Part shown: positions 32,635 to 43,734 of the stretch, in pieces | Layout of the letters: every line of letters starts with the position of its first letter | Numbering within the stretch: the first letter of the stretch is position 1 | From: Blastocystis hominis | Lineage: Eukaryota; Sar; Bigyra; Opalinata; Blastocystidae | Direction of reading: 5' to 3' | Length of the DNA: 64,000 nucleotides | NCBI RefSeq assembly: GCF_000151665.1 | Contig: NW_013171816.1 | Span: 940,204 to 1,004,203, forward strand | Made by a program: the position numbers and the translations under genes | The notes under the pieces: model-generated | What the model saw: only the letters and a program-made list of their open reading frames with translations | What the model was told of the DNA's origin: nothing | Database searches by the model: none

Positions 32635-33321
32635 TTACAAATCGTCTTCTTCGCCCTGAATATCCCTGCAGCCATTATTAGAAAGACGAATATTCCGCGT
32701 TCCATTCTTTTTCGCATAGAAGTCAATATCCCCTATTGCAAAACAGTACTTTTCGACAGATGGAACGTGACCTTTGTATTTGTCAAAGAAAGGCAAACCA
32801 TCCTGAAAGCACTCTATCTCGTTATTTCTACAAAGTCACCATTTCTCTCTAATTCTACAAAATATCATAGATATGCTCTTCCTCTATGTCAGTATTACAC
32901 GTAATATTGAAAAGCTTTAAGTACTCCAAACTATGAACAACAAAGTGCAGCGAAATGTATTCAGCGTTGTATGGGCGGAAACCTGAAGTGAATATTGATC
33001 AAGGCAAGTACCTTCCTCACAAACCAGTTCAGAAGGAATAGGAGTTAGGGAAGCAGTTGTAATAAAAGACGTTGTAATTCCAACGCATGCATCTGATGCA
33101 TAGAAATTAAGATTCGTGACCAATTGTTCTGCGGGTTTGTCTGATTCTCCTATGAATTCGTAAACTTTGTTTATGTATGCTTGGCAGGGAGAAATATAGG
33201 TTCCACACTCTACAGGAAACACATCCAGAGCGAAAGGTACCAGAAGCCCTCAGACCGGGAATAATGATTGCAAATAAGATTATACACAAGAAATTATCTA
33301 AAAATCTTCTCATAACAACCA
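32635..33321 (-). CDS. Secreted or ER-lumenal cysteine-containing protein, unknown
   Basis: A signal peptide (MRRFLDNFLCIILFAIIIPG, initiator at 33321) precedes about 190 residues with scattered cysteines (CGTYISPCQAY, SDACVGI, ELVCEE, ITCNTD, KYCFAIGD, NNGCRD). The extreme C-terminus is GEEDDL, similar to but not a canonical KDEL-type signal. Introns of 31, 29 and 31 nt are phase-consistent. No family was recognised. A 3' element like TTGTTTGT lies about 23 bases past the TAA. Confidence 0.65.
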
Positions 33322-33372
33322 TTTTGAGTAGTACAATCCAACAAAACTCTGGTTATTAAACTGTAAAAGAAA

Positions 33373-35753
33373 ATGAAAATATCGTTCCAGTTTCATATGA
33401 ATAGGAGGGATGTCGAGCTGTCGCCTCCTATTTCCTATCAAACTCTTGTGAATGCAGCAACGGTAATTTCGAGGAATGGGAAGTGAAATCTAGAAAACAT
33501 TTGGACTCGCTGAAGACCGTCTTCAATTGCTAGTCAATAACGAGCAAGTGTCATATGAGTCGAACATCCGCGAACTGGGTCTTGATAAAAACCCAGTTGT
33601 TGTCTATGAGCTAAGTGTTTTAAATATTACAATCGGATTGGTCTGTTTTCCTATCAGTTTTTCATTATCCTATATGTGCGCTTCCCTGTGCTACCATATT
33701 ATTGACGTTTGGATATTGCTCATAAATAAGAGGATAGGTCTTACGTTCCAATGGTTTTGAGCCGCCCAATATTGAGTATTGCTTAGAAGTGAATGGAGTT
33801 CGTGTGGACATGAACAAAAAGCTCAAAGACGTCGGTTGCAGTGAAGGGACGGATGTGTTCATCGTGGCTGTCGATGGAACGCCTCTAGAGAAATACTTCT
33901 ATCTCCCCAATGAGGATAGCAATCCCGCGACCCCAACCACAGAAACGGATCTTCCAGTCGAGAAGCCCGTTTCAATAAGTCCTACCGAATCCGGCGATTC
34001 GAAGTTGATCCTGGAGCCTCCAGAGAGCTTGCCGCTTCAATCGGGTCCAGAACTCATCGAAGAGCCGGCCGTCGAGCTAGTGACGAGCTCCAAGTTGGAG
34101 AAGGAGCCTGCTGTGGTGCTGGAGCCTGCTGTGGACAAGCAGGAGCCTGGCAGCCCGGAGAGGCGGAAGGAAAAGTTGGAGGCGATCGCAGACGAGAAGC
34201 CGGCGGAAGTGGAGGTGAAGATGCGTGCCCCGCGGGAACGAAAGGCCCGAAAGGAGGAGAAAGAAGAAAAGAGAGCGGAGGCGCGTCGATCCAAAGACAG
34301 AGAAGCGAGAGCCCAGCAGCCCGGCAACTCCGCTCTGCCCGACCGGATTGTGGAGAGCATCTCGGCGATCTCGAGCGTTCTGGAGGGAAACGAAGACCTC
34401 TCGTCCCGCCTGGCGCAGATCGAAGAGTACCTCCACACGATCTACCAGCAGTTCAACGACTGCGCGCTCGAGAACCAGAAGATCTACGGCAAGATGGAGG
34501 AGATCCACTACGAGAACCAGCTTCTGCGCGATATGTACAGCCAGGTCGCGGGGAAATCGCCGGACAGATCGCTGCAGTCGCCGAGCTGGAAGCGTCCGAA
34601 CTCGTTCAAGAAGACAGACGAGGTTCTGGACCTCCCTGACGATGTGGAGGAGCTGAAGAAGCTGGTGAATGAGAAGTACGCAGTGGCGCTGGTGAACGAG
34701 AGACGGTATTTCCAGCAGATGAAGCAGTGCAACAAGTACAAAATGATGGCGCAGACGGCGAGCGGCGACGAGGACAGTCTGAACATGCTGTGGTCGCAGT
34801 ACCGATCCGTTTCGGATCAGCGAGACCAGCTGAAGGAGGAGAACATGGATCTGAAAGAGAAGATTCGGGAGGCAACGAAAGACATCAATCAACGCGAGGA
34901 TCAAATTCGGCAGCTGACCGAAACCGTGCAGATGCATAAGCGCGATTTGGAGCAGCTGGAAAGTGAGATCCGCAAAGCGGATCAGGCCAAAAGGAAGAGC
35001 CAAACCGATGCTGTGAGAGGCAGTGAAGGAGCAAAGGAAGGAGAGAAGGAGAAGGAGGAAGAGGAGAGAGAGAATAGCCAGATTCAGGAACTTCAAAAAG
35101 AGAAAGAAAAGCTGGAAAAAGATTTGGAGTCAGTGAAACAGGATAACAGAATCACGCTGGAAGCGCTCTCTCGCTCTTATGACTCGAAAGCAAGCTTAGA
35201 AAAGGAGGTCCGCGAGCTCAAAGAGACGAACGAGAAGCTCCAAAGCGAGCTAGAAGAGGTCCGCGAGCTCAAAGAGACGAACGAGAAGCTCCAAAGCGAG
35301 CTAGAAGAGATCCGCAAGACGGCATCGACGCACGAAGTTGTTTCTGAGCAGAGTGATGCGAAAGTGGATGAACTTGTTATGAAGAACGAGGATCTAGAGA
35401 AGTCGCAGCTCCTGCTGCAAGAGCAAGTGAAGCAGATGGAGAGTGAGGAAGCGAAGATACGAGAAAGCCTGGAACAACTGCGTAATGAAGCGGAGCAGGC
35501 GCAAAAGAGAGAAGAGGAGTGTAGAAAAGAAAATGAGAGCTTGCACTCCTTGGTAAGCGAGTTAATGGAGAAATCGGAGGAGCAAGAACAGAAAGAGGAT
35601 GAATTGATGAAACAGCTGGACTCCATTATGGATAGCATTCACGCGAGTTTAGAGGAGAGGAAGAGTCGTTCGCAAGGATTGAAATCTCGGTTCTGTAAAC
35701 GTGATGAAATCTGCTATTTTTGTTCAAAAAATTGGCATTATTTGTTTTTTTGA
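33373..35753 (+). CDS. Ubiquitin-like N-terminus plus long coiled coil
   Basis: The first 75 residues look like a ubiquitin-fold domain (RLQLLVNNEQVSYESNIREL), interrupted by a 31 nt intron near 33450. A second Ubl-like segment (YCLEVNGVRVDMNKKLKDVG) precedes a Pro/Glu linker, a basic stretch and about 450 residues of coiled coil. A tandem 51-bp duplication lies inside the coil. The exon between the Ubl parts is uncertain: either a hydrophobic exon plus a 31 nt intron (33707-33737), or one long intron (33617-33737). The 3' end is uncertain too. The frame closes at 35753, but a weak TTTTTGTT could set the end at T35712 (...KRDEI). Probably a scaffold or tether; the role is unknown. Confidence 0.6.
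35205..35306 (+). repeat. Perfect tandem duplication, 2 x 51 bp
   Basis: Two identical 51-bp units encode a 17-residue coiled-coil segment beginning EVRELKETNEKLQ. Perfect identity implies a recent event, and the length keeps frame. Confidence 0.9.
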
Positions 35754-35765
35754 TATTTGGTACGT

Positions 35766-37295
35766 ATGGGTTGTTGCACTTCGAAAGCTTTTGAAGAAGG
35801 TGGAAGTCGTAGTTTTTCCAGTCCCCTTTTGGACAATCTCCGAAACACAGTTGAATCGAATGGCGAGAGTTACAATGCAAAGGACATTACCCATAAGATT
35901 TTAGATGTCCTGGATAACTATCTTAGGAGCAGATTCCTCGATAAGTTGATCTCTTATATCAACTTGCCTGAAGCGGGTTACTTGGTTGCTGAGCATCAGC
36001 TCCCTGAGAGTGTATCAAGATATTTAGACGAAAACACAAGAGACCTCTGTGTAAATGAGAAGGGTATGGTTGATTGTTACCAGTTGCTTAGTAATGTAAT
36101 TTTGTCCTCTCATTTTGTTCCTTATCCTTGTGGAGATACAGAGAAACGATATATCTGTCAACAATTCTCAAGCAGTAAGGATTATAAGTCTTTTTTGTAT
36201 GGCCTTTCTACGATTGCTTTGAATCGTGATAATGTTTATGATTATTCGGCTACTTACTCATATGGTGAGGATTCCATACCAATTAGTCCTCTGGAGTCAC
36301 TCATCATTGATTCAATTCCACATATACTAGATGAGGAATCTGTAGCAGGAAAATGGGAGGGTTTCTGCAGAAGAAATGGTTTGGATCCAAATCAGAGGGT
36401 GAAGTTACCTGCACTTCAGCCGACTCTTGCTATTAAGCTTCCTGTAGCTGGAAATAAGCAGGTCAACAATGTGGAAGAGGAGAATTCTAAGCCTGTAAAG
36501 ATGGTTGAAGTGCCTGTGAAGGAAGAAGAGAAGGTTGAAGAACCTGTGAAGGTTGAAGAACCTGTGAAGGTTGAAGAAGAACCTGTGAAAGTTGAAGAAC
36601 CTGTGAAGATTGAAGAACCTGTGAAGGTTGAAGAGAAAGCTGTGGAGGTTGAAGAAGAACCTGTGGAGGTTGAAGAAGAACCTGTGAAAGTTGAAGAACC
36701 TGTGAAAGTTGAAGAACCTGTGAAGGTAGAAGAACCTGTGCAGGTTGAAGAAGAACCTGTGAAGGTTGAAGAACCTATGAAGGAAGAAAAGAAGGTTGAA
36801 GAAGAACCTGTGAAAGAAGAAGAACCTATGAAGGAAGAAAAGAAGGTTGAAGAACCTGTAAAGGAAGAAGAACCTGTGAAGGTTGAAGAAGAACCTGTGA
36901 AGGTTGAAGAACCTGTGCAGGAAGAAAAGAAAGTTGAAGAAGAACCTGTGAAAGAAGAAGAACCTGTAAAGGAAGAAGAGCCTGTGAAGGAAGAAAAGAA
37001 GGTTGAAGAAGAACCTGTGGAGGCTGAAGAAGAACCTGTAAAGGTTGAAGAACCTGTGCAGGAAGAAAAGAAAGTTGAAGAAGAACCTGTGGAGGCTGAA
37101 GAACCTATGAAGGAAGAAAAGAAGGTTGAAGAAGAACCTGTGAAAGAAGAAGAACCTGTGAAGGAAGAAAAGAAGGTTGAAGAAGAACCTGTGAAAGAAG
37201 AACCTGTGAAGGTTGAAGAGAAAGCTGAAGAGAAGGAAGAAGAACTTGAAAAGAAAGTGGAAAAAGAGAAAGCTGAAGAGACGAAGCAAGAATAG
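35766..37295 (+). CDS. MGCC-anchored protein with EEPVKVEE repeats
   Basis: The translation starts MGCCTSKAFEEGG, a dual acylation signal (myristoyl Gly2, palmitoyl Cys3/Cys4). The upstream in-frame ATG at 35757 would hide it, so 35766 is preferred. A globular region of about 230 residues follows with no recognised domain. Then come about 250 residues of degenerate 6-9 residue repeats rich in E, P, V and K. A single exon. The stop is TAG 37293-37295. The repeat is probably an extended charged rod or kinase-rich linker; that is inference. No clear TGTTTGTT follows. Confidence 0.7.
   Translation: MGCCTSKAFEEGGSRSFSSPLLDNLRNTVESNGESYNAKDITHKILDVLDNYLRSRFLDKLISYINLPEAGYLVAEHQLPESVSRYLDENTRDLCVNEKGMVDCYQLLSNVILSSHFVPYPCGDTEKRYICQQFSSSKDYKSFLYGLSTIALNRDNVYDYSATYSYGEDSIPISPLESLIIDSIPHILDEESVAGKWEGFCRRNGLDPNQRVKLPALQPTLAIKLPVAGNKQVNNVEEENSKPVKMVEVPVKEEEKVEEPVKVEEPVKVEEEPVKVEEPVKIEEPVKVEEKAVEVEEEPVEVEEEPVKVEEPVKVEEPVKVEEPVQVEEEPVKVEEPMKEEKKVEEEPVKEEEPMKEEKKVEEPVKEEEPVKVEEEPVKVEEPVQEEKKVEEEPVKEEEPVKEEEPVKEEKKVEEEPVEAEEEPVKVEEPVQEEKKVEEEPVEAEEPMKEEKKVEEEPVKEEEPVKEEKKVEEEPVKEEPVKVEEKAEEKEEELEKKVEKEKAEETKQE
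36520..37285 (+). repeat. Coding array of EEPVKVEE/EEPVKEEKK units
   Basis: About 40 degenerate units of GTTGAAGAACCTGTGAAG type. The antisense shows poly-Phe/Arg and poly-Ser shadow frames. Confidence 0.9.
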
Positions 37296-37396
37296 GTGAA
37301 GAATAGCAATTCCCTATTCCCAAAGAACAACTCTAGCTAGTATCGATAAGTTCTTTATGTATTCAATTCACTGTATTAATACTCGTTTTGAGAAGA

Positions 37397-37404
37397 AACA
37401 AACG
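37397..37404 (-). terminator. CGTTTGTT-type 3'-end element
   Basis: One mismatch from TGTTTGTT on the minus strand, within 12 bases of TAG 37409-37411. Confidence 0.5.
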
Positions 37405-37408
37405 ACTA

Positions 37409-38705
37409 CTAATCAACATTACTAAGATTTTCCTCATCACTCTCATTCATCACTTTCAATCGTTGCTGCATCTTCTTCCGAATCTCGTCATTCAGCGACA
37501 TCTTCAATCTCCTCTGATTCTTCATCACCTCCGATTCGTCTTCTCGTCCATTCACAATGGCATCTCGATTCATTACACTTCCCTTCTCTCCAGTCTCCTT
37601 CTCTTGTTTCTCCCTACGCATTATTCCATCTCTTCACTCTCACTCTCCAGCCTTTCGCAACATTCGTTCACTCGCACTCCGGCGAATCTCTTCGAGAAAC
37701 TGCGACCGCTGACGATCCTGCTCCGCATTTCCCGGTCTCAATCCTCCTCGTGATGAGCGATGCTTCGCAGAATCTCCATCGCCTGCAGGCGAGCGTCGAG
37801 GCGGAGGAGGAATCGGAGGGCGAGAATTTGACACTTCGGATGCTGGCTCTGGTTCGGGTTGAAGCGAACGTCTACGAGGCGTGGAATGCGATCTTTCTTC
37901 CACTGAAGGCTCGGTAGAGGAAGGAGCAGGAGGAGGACGATAGCCAGCAGGCTTACTAAAATCCATCACATAATCATCATAGGAATCAGTCGCAGTCGAT
38001 GAGACTTCGTTCGTATGATAGCTTTGATAGCTCTGATGGCTTTGATTACTTTGGTGGCTTTCGCTCTGGCCAGGAGTAGATTGTGAATGCTGAGCCATTG
38101 TTCGACGGAGCATCTCCAGTTCTTCCGACTTGCGACGGTTCTCTTCCTTCACTTTCTCCATTTGAGCCTATGTCGAATTTCAGAGAAACACTTACAACAA
38201 TAGCATCGAGCTGTTTTTGAATAACGTCCATTTTGTTTAGTGTCATCGTGTCTATGGATAAACCATCGCATGCTATAACCAACCATCTTCGTCATTTTGA
38301 GAATACATCTCACTATCTTCTTTTAAAGCTTCCAAAAACTAAAACGATAATCAAGCACTATACTATGATTACCTTATTCCACTTATCAATAATGAATGAT
38401 CCAGAAACGATCTCAACTGCCATCTTTCCTAGTTTTTCGAAAATGAGCATATTCTCAGCTCCAAATTCCTAGGTGAGTTACACGTCCAATTTAATCCCAA
38501 CCAGTATGCCGTAGTAAGGTGTATTGAACTGCTCTAAGATTCTGGCTTGATCGGCTTTACATTGACGAATACTCTTTGGATCCATCATAGCTCGGCTATT
38601 GCTCCTTCTTTCTATTCGTTACGTGCAGTTCAAGTGATTACGAGAAGATGGTTCACTCGAAGTATATTGGGTGGAACTATAATCATCCTCTTCTGCGTAT
38701 TGCAT
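37409..38705 (-). CDS. WH2-like and acidic-tail protein, putative actin nucleation-promoting factor
   Basis: Six introns of 28-34 nt are inferred. The N-terminal 110 residues form an unrecognised helical domain (ILEFGAENMLIFEKLG, IDKWNKFLEALKED), followed by a coiled coil (DAIVAQMEKVKEENRRKSEE). A Ser/Gln then Pro-rich linker (PIPPPPRR) leads to a WH2-like helix QFLEEIRRSASERML. A second amphipathic helix (SLNDEIRKKMQQRLKV) and an acidic end (NESDEENLSNVD) resemble the central and acidic regions that bind Arp2/3. The WH2-like unit is similar to the repeated unit in the SCAR gene at 46-48 kb. It lacks WH1, WASH and SCAR N-terminal domains. The NPF function is inference. Confidence 0.65.
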
Positions 38706-39065
38706 TTTGGGGTTCAAAAGGAGTATAAGTCCCCAACCACTAAAATGAAAACTAAATATTCTTATTGTCTAGCCTAGTGTGTTCACTATAGTCTAGTAGA
38801 TATGTAGCAGTTAATATAAGGATTCGAGTTTGGAGAGCGAAGATGGATGCCATTACTTGTTAACAGATGATTTTGTGAACTATTAAAGGATATACTTGGG
38901 AAATTTCTGTGGGGATATAAAAAAACACAGCCCATTTCCGATTGTAATGGGAATCTGTCCGAAACCCGATAAAACAATGGAATCAACGATTTCTTACAGA
39001 AATATTGGAAATCTAGCGCGTATTCGTTTCTGTACGAACTGGTGCGTCACCATTCTTATTTTAAA

Positions 39066-41868
39066 ATGGATGATTTTGTGGAGGTTTGCCAGATGCGTTG
39101 ATGACTCACGTTTAGATTTACGGAGGGAGTGGAAACGAAACGCTTGAATTGGTGGGCGGCAAGGGGAAAAATCTGATTGTTCTGGCAAAGAGGGGCTTTT
39201 GTGTTCCTAGTGGTTTTGTTGTAAAATCATCTGTTTTTAACGCTTTTGCTTCGAGGAATTCCATTTTTGAAAACATTTCCGAGGAGAGTACTCAAGTTAT
39301 CGAGAATTGCGAGCAAATATTGGAGAAGATTGACAACTCTCCGCTCGATACGATTGCAGTTGACTGCATTAGTCGTCTCTTGAATGAGATTAAGGAAACC
39401 TCGGCAACGTCCCCTCTTGTCGCGGTAAGATCATCTGGGGTGAATGAAGATTTGGACGATGCAAGTTTTGCTGGAATGAATGAGACTATTCTTAATGTTG
39501 AGTGCAGCGTCGATCCTGTATGTGCCGCTATCAAGGAATGTTGGAAATCCCTTTACTGCAAGCAAGCCGTTACATATCGTCAACAATTGGGCTTTCCTGT
39601 GTACGATGTTTCAATGGCAGTGGTTATTCAAGTGATGATTCCGTCTGACATTTCGGGGGTTGTGTTCACGGCAGACCCACAGAGCGGTTCACGCGGGTGG
39701 CTAGTGATAAACGGGGTGCAGGGCATGGGAGAAGCTCTCGTAAGTGGCCAAGTCGATACAGATTACTGGATCATTCGAAAATCGTTTATGGGTCGTGAGA
39801 AAAAGATTATCGAAAGCCGGATTGGGTCTCAAGCGTTCAAGCTATGCTCGAATTACCCCAATCCAGGAACACATCGAGTGGATCTGTCCGCTGAAGAAGG
39901 GAAACGTCCCTGTCTGACGGAGGAACTGCTCTTTGAAGTGGCTTCCACTGCGCAGGAGATTGAGAAGCAGTATGGAAAGCCGATGGATATCGAATTCACG
40001 TTCTATCAAAACAAACTGTACATTCTTCAAGCCAGACCGATCACGAATCTCGGTGAAGTTCCTCCTCGTAACCTCGATTCGACCTTTTTTTAACGAAATA
40101 GATCTGGATCCGCTGTCTCCGGAGTGCAATCCTCATTGGGGAATTTGGTTTAATTTCAGTAAGAAGTGAAACCTGCTATTGAATAGACAACTTTCAAATG
40201 ATCGATTGCCCGCTCACCCCAAGCACGATCTCGATGATTCGCTGGTTCATGTGGTGTTCGAAGAACTACACGTGCTCGATCGATGGCTATTTATACATGA
40301 ATTTTGCAGGAGTGTGCGACTGCTGCATTCGGGATATTGGGTTGGAATTACTCATGAAAGGAATGGATCTTGAATCCTATCGAATCATCATGGAGGCTTA
40401 TCAGAACGATTATCCGTTCTATAAAAAGACGGTTGACCATAAAGCATTCCCTGCGATTTGGAAGACTCTGATCTCGCACATTGTCCGAAACCTGCTTTAT
40501 TACATTTTTACGTTCCCTTCTGTGGAAAGAGTGATTCAAGACACCGAAGCGATCTTCGAAAAAGTCGATAAACGAGCCGAAGCTCTCCAGAAGTATGTTC
40601 TCGAAGCAGGCGAAAACGTGTCCATGACGCATATCATGAACGGCCATCACGATGTGTACACCGCGATTTATAAAGAATCGCTCAGTTTGAACATCTACAC
40701 TCTCATGTCGACCAGGCGAATCACCTCCATCTTGGAGAAATACGGATTGACTGAATCCGAAATCCAGTCTTTGTGGTGTTTCAACGCAAACAGCATCGCG
40801 ACTCGTTGGAGCCAGGCGTCTTCCAAAGCGGCCAGCGCTCTGCTCGCGGTCTTCAAAGACAATGCTTCTCTTTCAGAAGAGTTTGAATCTATCTGCGCTG
40901 CGAAAGACAACGATCGTGCGATCAGTTTCCTCAATTCGATCCGAAACGATGCTTCCTCTGCGAGCCAATCATTTATCGACGCGTGGGACGCATTTCTCGC
41001 CGAATTTGGCCATCGCGCGAACGTCGAGTTTGACTTGGCGTCGCCTCGCTATCAAGAACGCCCGGTCGATCTTCTGATTTTGATTCACCGCATCGACCCG
41101 ACGAACACGAAATCGATCGAGCAAAACCTCCGCGAGCGCGACGAAGCCACCGAAGCAATCCTCAGCAAGCTGACCTGGTACGATCGCTGGGTGGTTCAGA
41201 GGAATCTGCCTTACGCTCGCGTGTTTCCGACGTATCGCGAGTGGTCCAAGCAGGGATTCATCCGGATTACGACCGAGTTCCGTCGCGCGTTGCTGCTGAT
41301 CGGGCAGAAATGCGTGAAGCGCGGACTGCTCGAGCAGGTCGACGACGTTTTTTACTTGGAGATGGAGGATATCATGGCGTGGGAAGCGAACGAGGAGCGA
41401 GGAGCGGAGTTCAAATCGCTCGTGGCGAAGCGAAGGGCGGTGTACAACGCGAGTCCTCTTCACCCTCATGCGAGAATGATCATTGCTCCCGAATGCATCA
41501 TGCTCGATGCGTCCAACGAGCTCAAAGAAGAGCTCAAAAACGTTCCAGAAAACGTGCTGGTGGGCGTCCCGACATGCAGTGGTGTGGTGGAAGGAGAGGT
41601 CGTTCTCGTGACGGATCCAGACACCGAGCTTCCGCCTGGCGCGATCTTGGTAGCTCGAGCGACGGAGCCTTCCTGGACGCCTCTGTTTATGAATGCAGCA
41701 GCGGTGATTCTGGAGATCGGCGGGCCGTTGACGCATGGAAGCGTGATTGCGCGCGAGCTGTGCATTCCGTGCGTGGTGGGAGTGAAAGAACTGATGAAGC
41801 GGCTGAAGACGGGGATGCGAGTGCAGGTGGATGGAACGAAGGGGTTGGTAACGATCGTGAAGGAATAG
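39066..41868 (+). CDS. Phosphotransferase with PPDK ATP-grasp and C-terminal His domain (rifampin phosphotransferase-like)
   Basis: The N-terminal ATP-grasp (PPDK_N) domain has [25 protein letters not shown] and QARPI. A helical middle domain of about 400 residues follows. A mobile swivelling-histidine domain ends the protein ([21 protein letters not shown], catalytic His in LTH). There is no PEP-binding TIM barrel after the His domain. This is the order of rifampin phosphotransferase and related eukaryotic PEP-synthase-like proteins, not of PEP synthase itself. It is about 890 residues. Introns lie near 39087-39118 (32), 40068-40101 (34) and 40160-40187 (28). The true substrate is unknown; a rifamycin is only one option. 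The stop TAG 41866-41868 is followed by TGTTTGTT at 41873. Confidence 0.85.
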
Positions 41869-41872
41869 CGTG

Positions 41873-41880
41873 TGTTTGTT
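41873..41880 (+). terminator. TGTTTGTT, left half of a bidirectional 3' element
   Basis: Exact motif four bases after the TAG. The adjoining GAAAACA gives TGTTTTC on the minus strand for the GT61 gene. Confidence 0.8.
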
Positions 41881-41891
41881 GAAAACAGAGC

Positions 41892-43643
41892 ACAGTCCGT
41901 ATTTGTTTTTACGTATAATGAAGTATTGTTGAAGAAGCACGGTTCGCAAGCATTCCACACACACGTAATAATTCGCGTAATGCACCTTCCTCCAGCAGTT
42001 CTGGTATTTCAGCGGGTCCAGCGTGGCTCGAATGCTGGGACACTCCGGAGGCAAAGGGAACGAAAAGTTGTTCATCGCCACATGCTGCAAATGGCCTTGG
42101 TTGCAAAGCAATTGATACCACGGATCACGGAAGTTGGGCGGACGCAGCTCGATGTACGTGGAGTGTGGAAGAAGGAAGATGATTGTCGCGACTGCAGCTC
42201 CGTGAACCGATAGAACAATATCGGAATCGACAGTAATACGAACCTGATCGATCATAGGAATCGTGTGAATGAGAGTTGAATTGTACACATAATGATTCTA
42301 CCCATCAAACCAACCAACCAACCAAATCCGACCTTGAGCGACCGAATCATTGACTCCATCTCATCGACATTAATCAACTGCCTTCCATTGCTCTTCACAT
42401 CGCGAGGCAAGTATAAGATCTTCAGCAACGAGTGATCTCCTTGATAGTATTTATACGCATCGATCTCGAAATGAGTGTACATCGAGGCTCGCAAATAATC
42501 GGCTTCAAAAGGATCAGGGAAATACCCGCCGCGTCCAAAATGATTCACATGACCGCTGATCGTCTACGATTTACCTCTCACATCCATTCCAAACGATATG
42601 TCGCCAGCAGAGAAGCGCGTGTTTCCCCGAAATCTTCCTGATATCTTCATAGGGATGGAAGTAAATCGCGTTCGATCCGCTGGTCGGATGCGTTTTCTTC
42701 AGAGCTTCCAAGAACCCCTTCGTCCATTTGATCTCTTTTTCCGTGCGAAATTGCGGCAAAAACACGTGTCTCATCTACGTTCCATCGAGAATCCAACACA
42801 TACAGGAGGGAATTTATCGGGATGCGTAGCACGATGATTGACCATAATGATGTTCTCCGTGAAATGACTGGTATGCTGCTGCCATCCAGGAATGATCATC
42901 CAAGCGCCGTCATCATCGTAAATCACGTGATTGCGGTCCGTTTGCTTGGGAAAGGGCGTGGTCACGGTCTTGAATTGCCAGAGGTGTTGGTATCCTTCTA
43001 ATCGCTTGCTGAACGTCGTGGTGTTCGAGAATAACTGGATTTCAAGCCGACTAATCGATAAGCAAGCATTGGTGAGGTAGGCGGCGTGAACACCCTCGTA
43101 CTCATATTTGAATATGGACGAATAGAGAGAGTCGGAGGTGTCTTTGTACTCTGTTGAGTGTGACTTAGGGACATCTCTAATTCAGACTTGAATAAGATAG
43201 AGTACCCTTGGTAATTCGAAAACATGCATTCTTGCCGTTCTTGGAATTCGTTTTTCCTACAATAGAACAACGAATACAACGAATACCAATTGGGTGACGA
43301 AAAATCGATTTCTGATGGATGGCATTTATTGGACTTAACATCTTCAAAGGATGATAGGTAGATATTTTGCTCTTTCAGCTCTGAATCGAGAAAGTTATCA
43401 TTCAATGAATCCAGACCTCGATTCGTAGGAGGAGAAGGTTTTTCAGTCTCTTCCATAATATAGGGAGTATAGAAAACCACATTGCTGTTTGAACACTCTG
43501 ATTTATTTAAGACATCTATCAATAATGCAACAAAACAAAAAGGAACCAAACTGAACAAGGTGAAAATGATCTACACCAACATACAGTAGAAAAGCACAAA
43601 AAACACCCAGAATAAGTGAGGGAATGGATATTTTCCGAACCAT
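41892..43643 (-). CDS. GT61-family glycosyltransferase, type II Golgi/ER protein
   Basis: A short cytosolic N-terminus and signal anchor ([20 protein letters not shown]) are followed by a lumenal domain with the GT61 signature [20 protein letters not shown] then YIELRPPNF. The family includes plant xylosyl/arabinosyl-transferases and EOGT. Introns of 31, 29, 29, 31 and 35 nt agree in phase (near 43518, 43190, 42795, 42545 and 42300). The coding frame has no stop at the proposed 3' end. The complement of 41892 is the T of a TGC codon, five bases before TGTTTTCA, giving UAA after ...RKNKYGL; without it the frame runs through the neighbouring gene to 40969. The donor sugar is unknown. Confidence 0.85.
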
Positions 43644-43734
43644 CACCTAATAATCTGCAATGTCCACCGACCTGTTAAAATAAGTATTGTTTTATTAATA
43701 ATATTTACCCGATCAATGTATATATATTTTTGAA

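Noticed and set aside
36405-37330. Minus-strand Phe/Arg- and Ser/Thr/Gly-rich frames of about 300 codons
   Set aside because: Antisense of the EPVKVEE repeat array; low-complexity shadows.
40080-40101. T-homopolymer frameshift in the RPH-like gene
   Set aside because: A 34-nt intron (40068-40101) covers it with the correct phase, so no sequencing error is needed.
40969-42288. 439-codon minus frame as one protein
   Set aside because: Only the first part is GT61. The rest is antisense of the RPH-like gene, read through because the real stop is made by polyadenylation at 41892.
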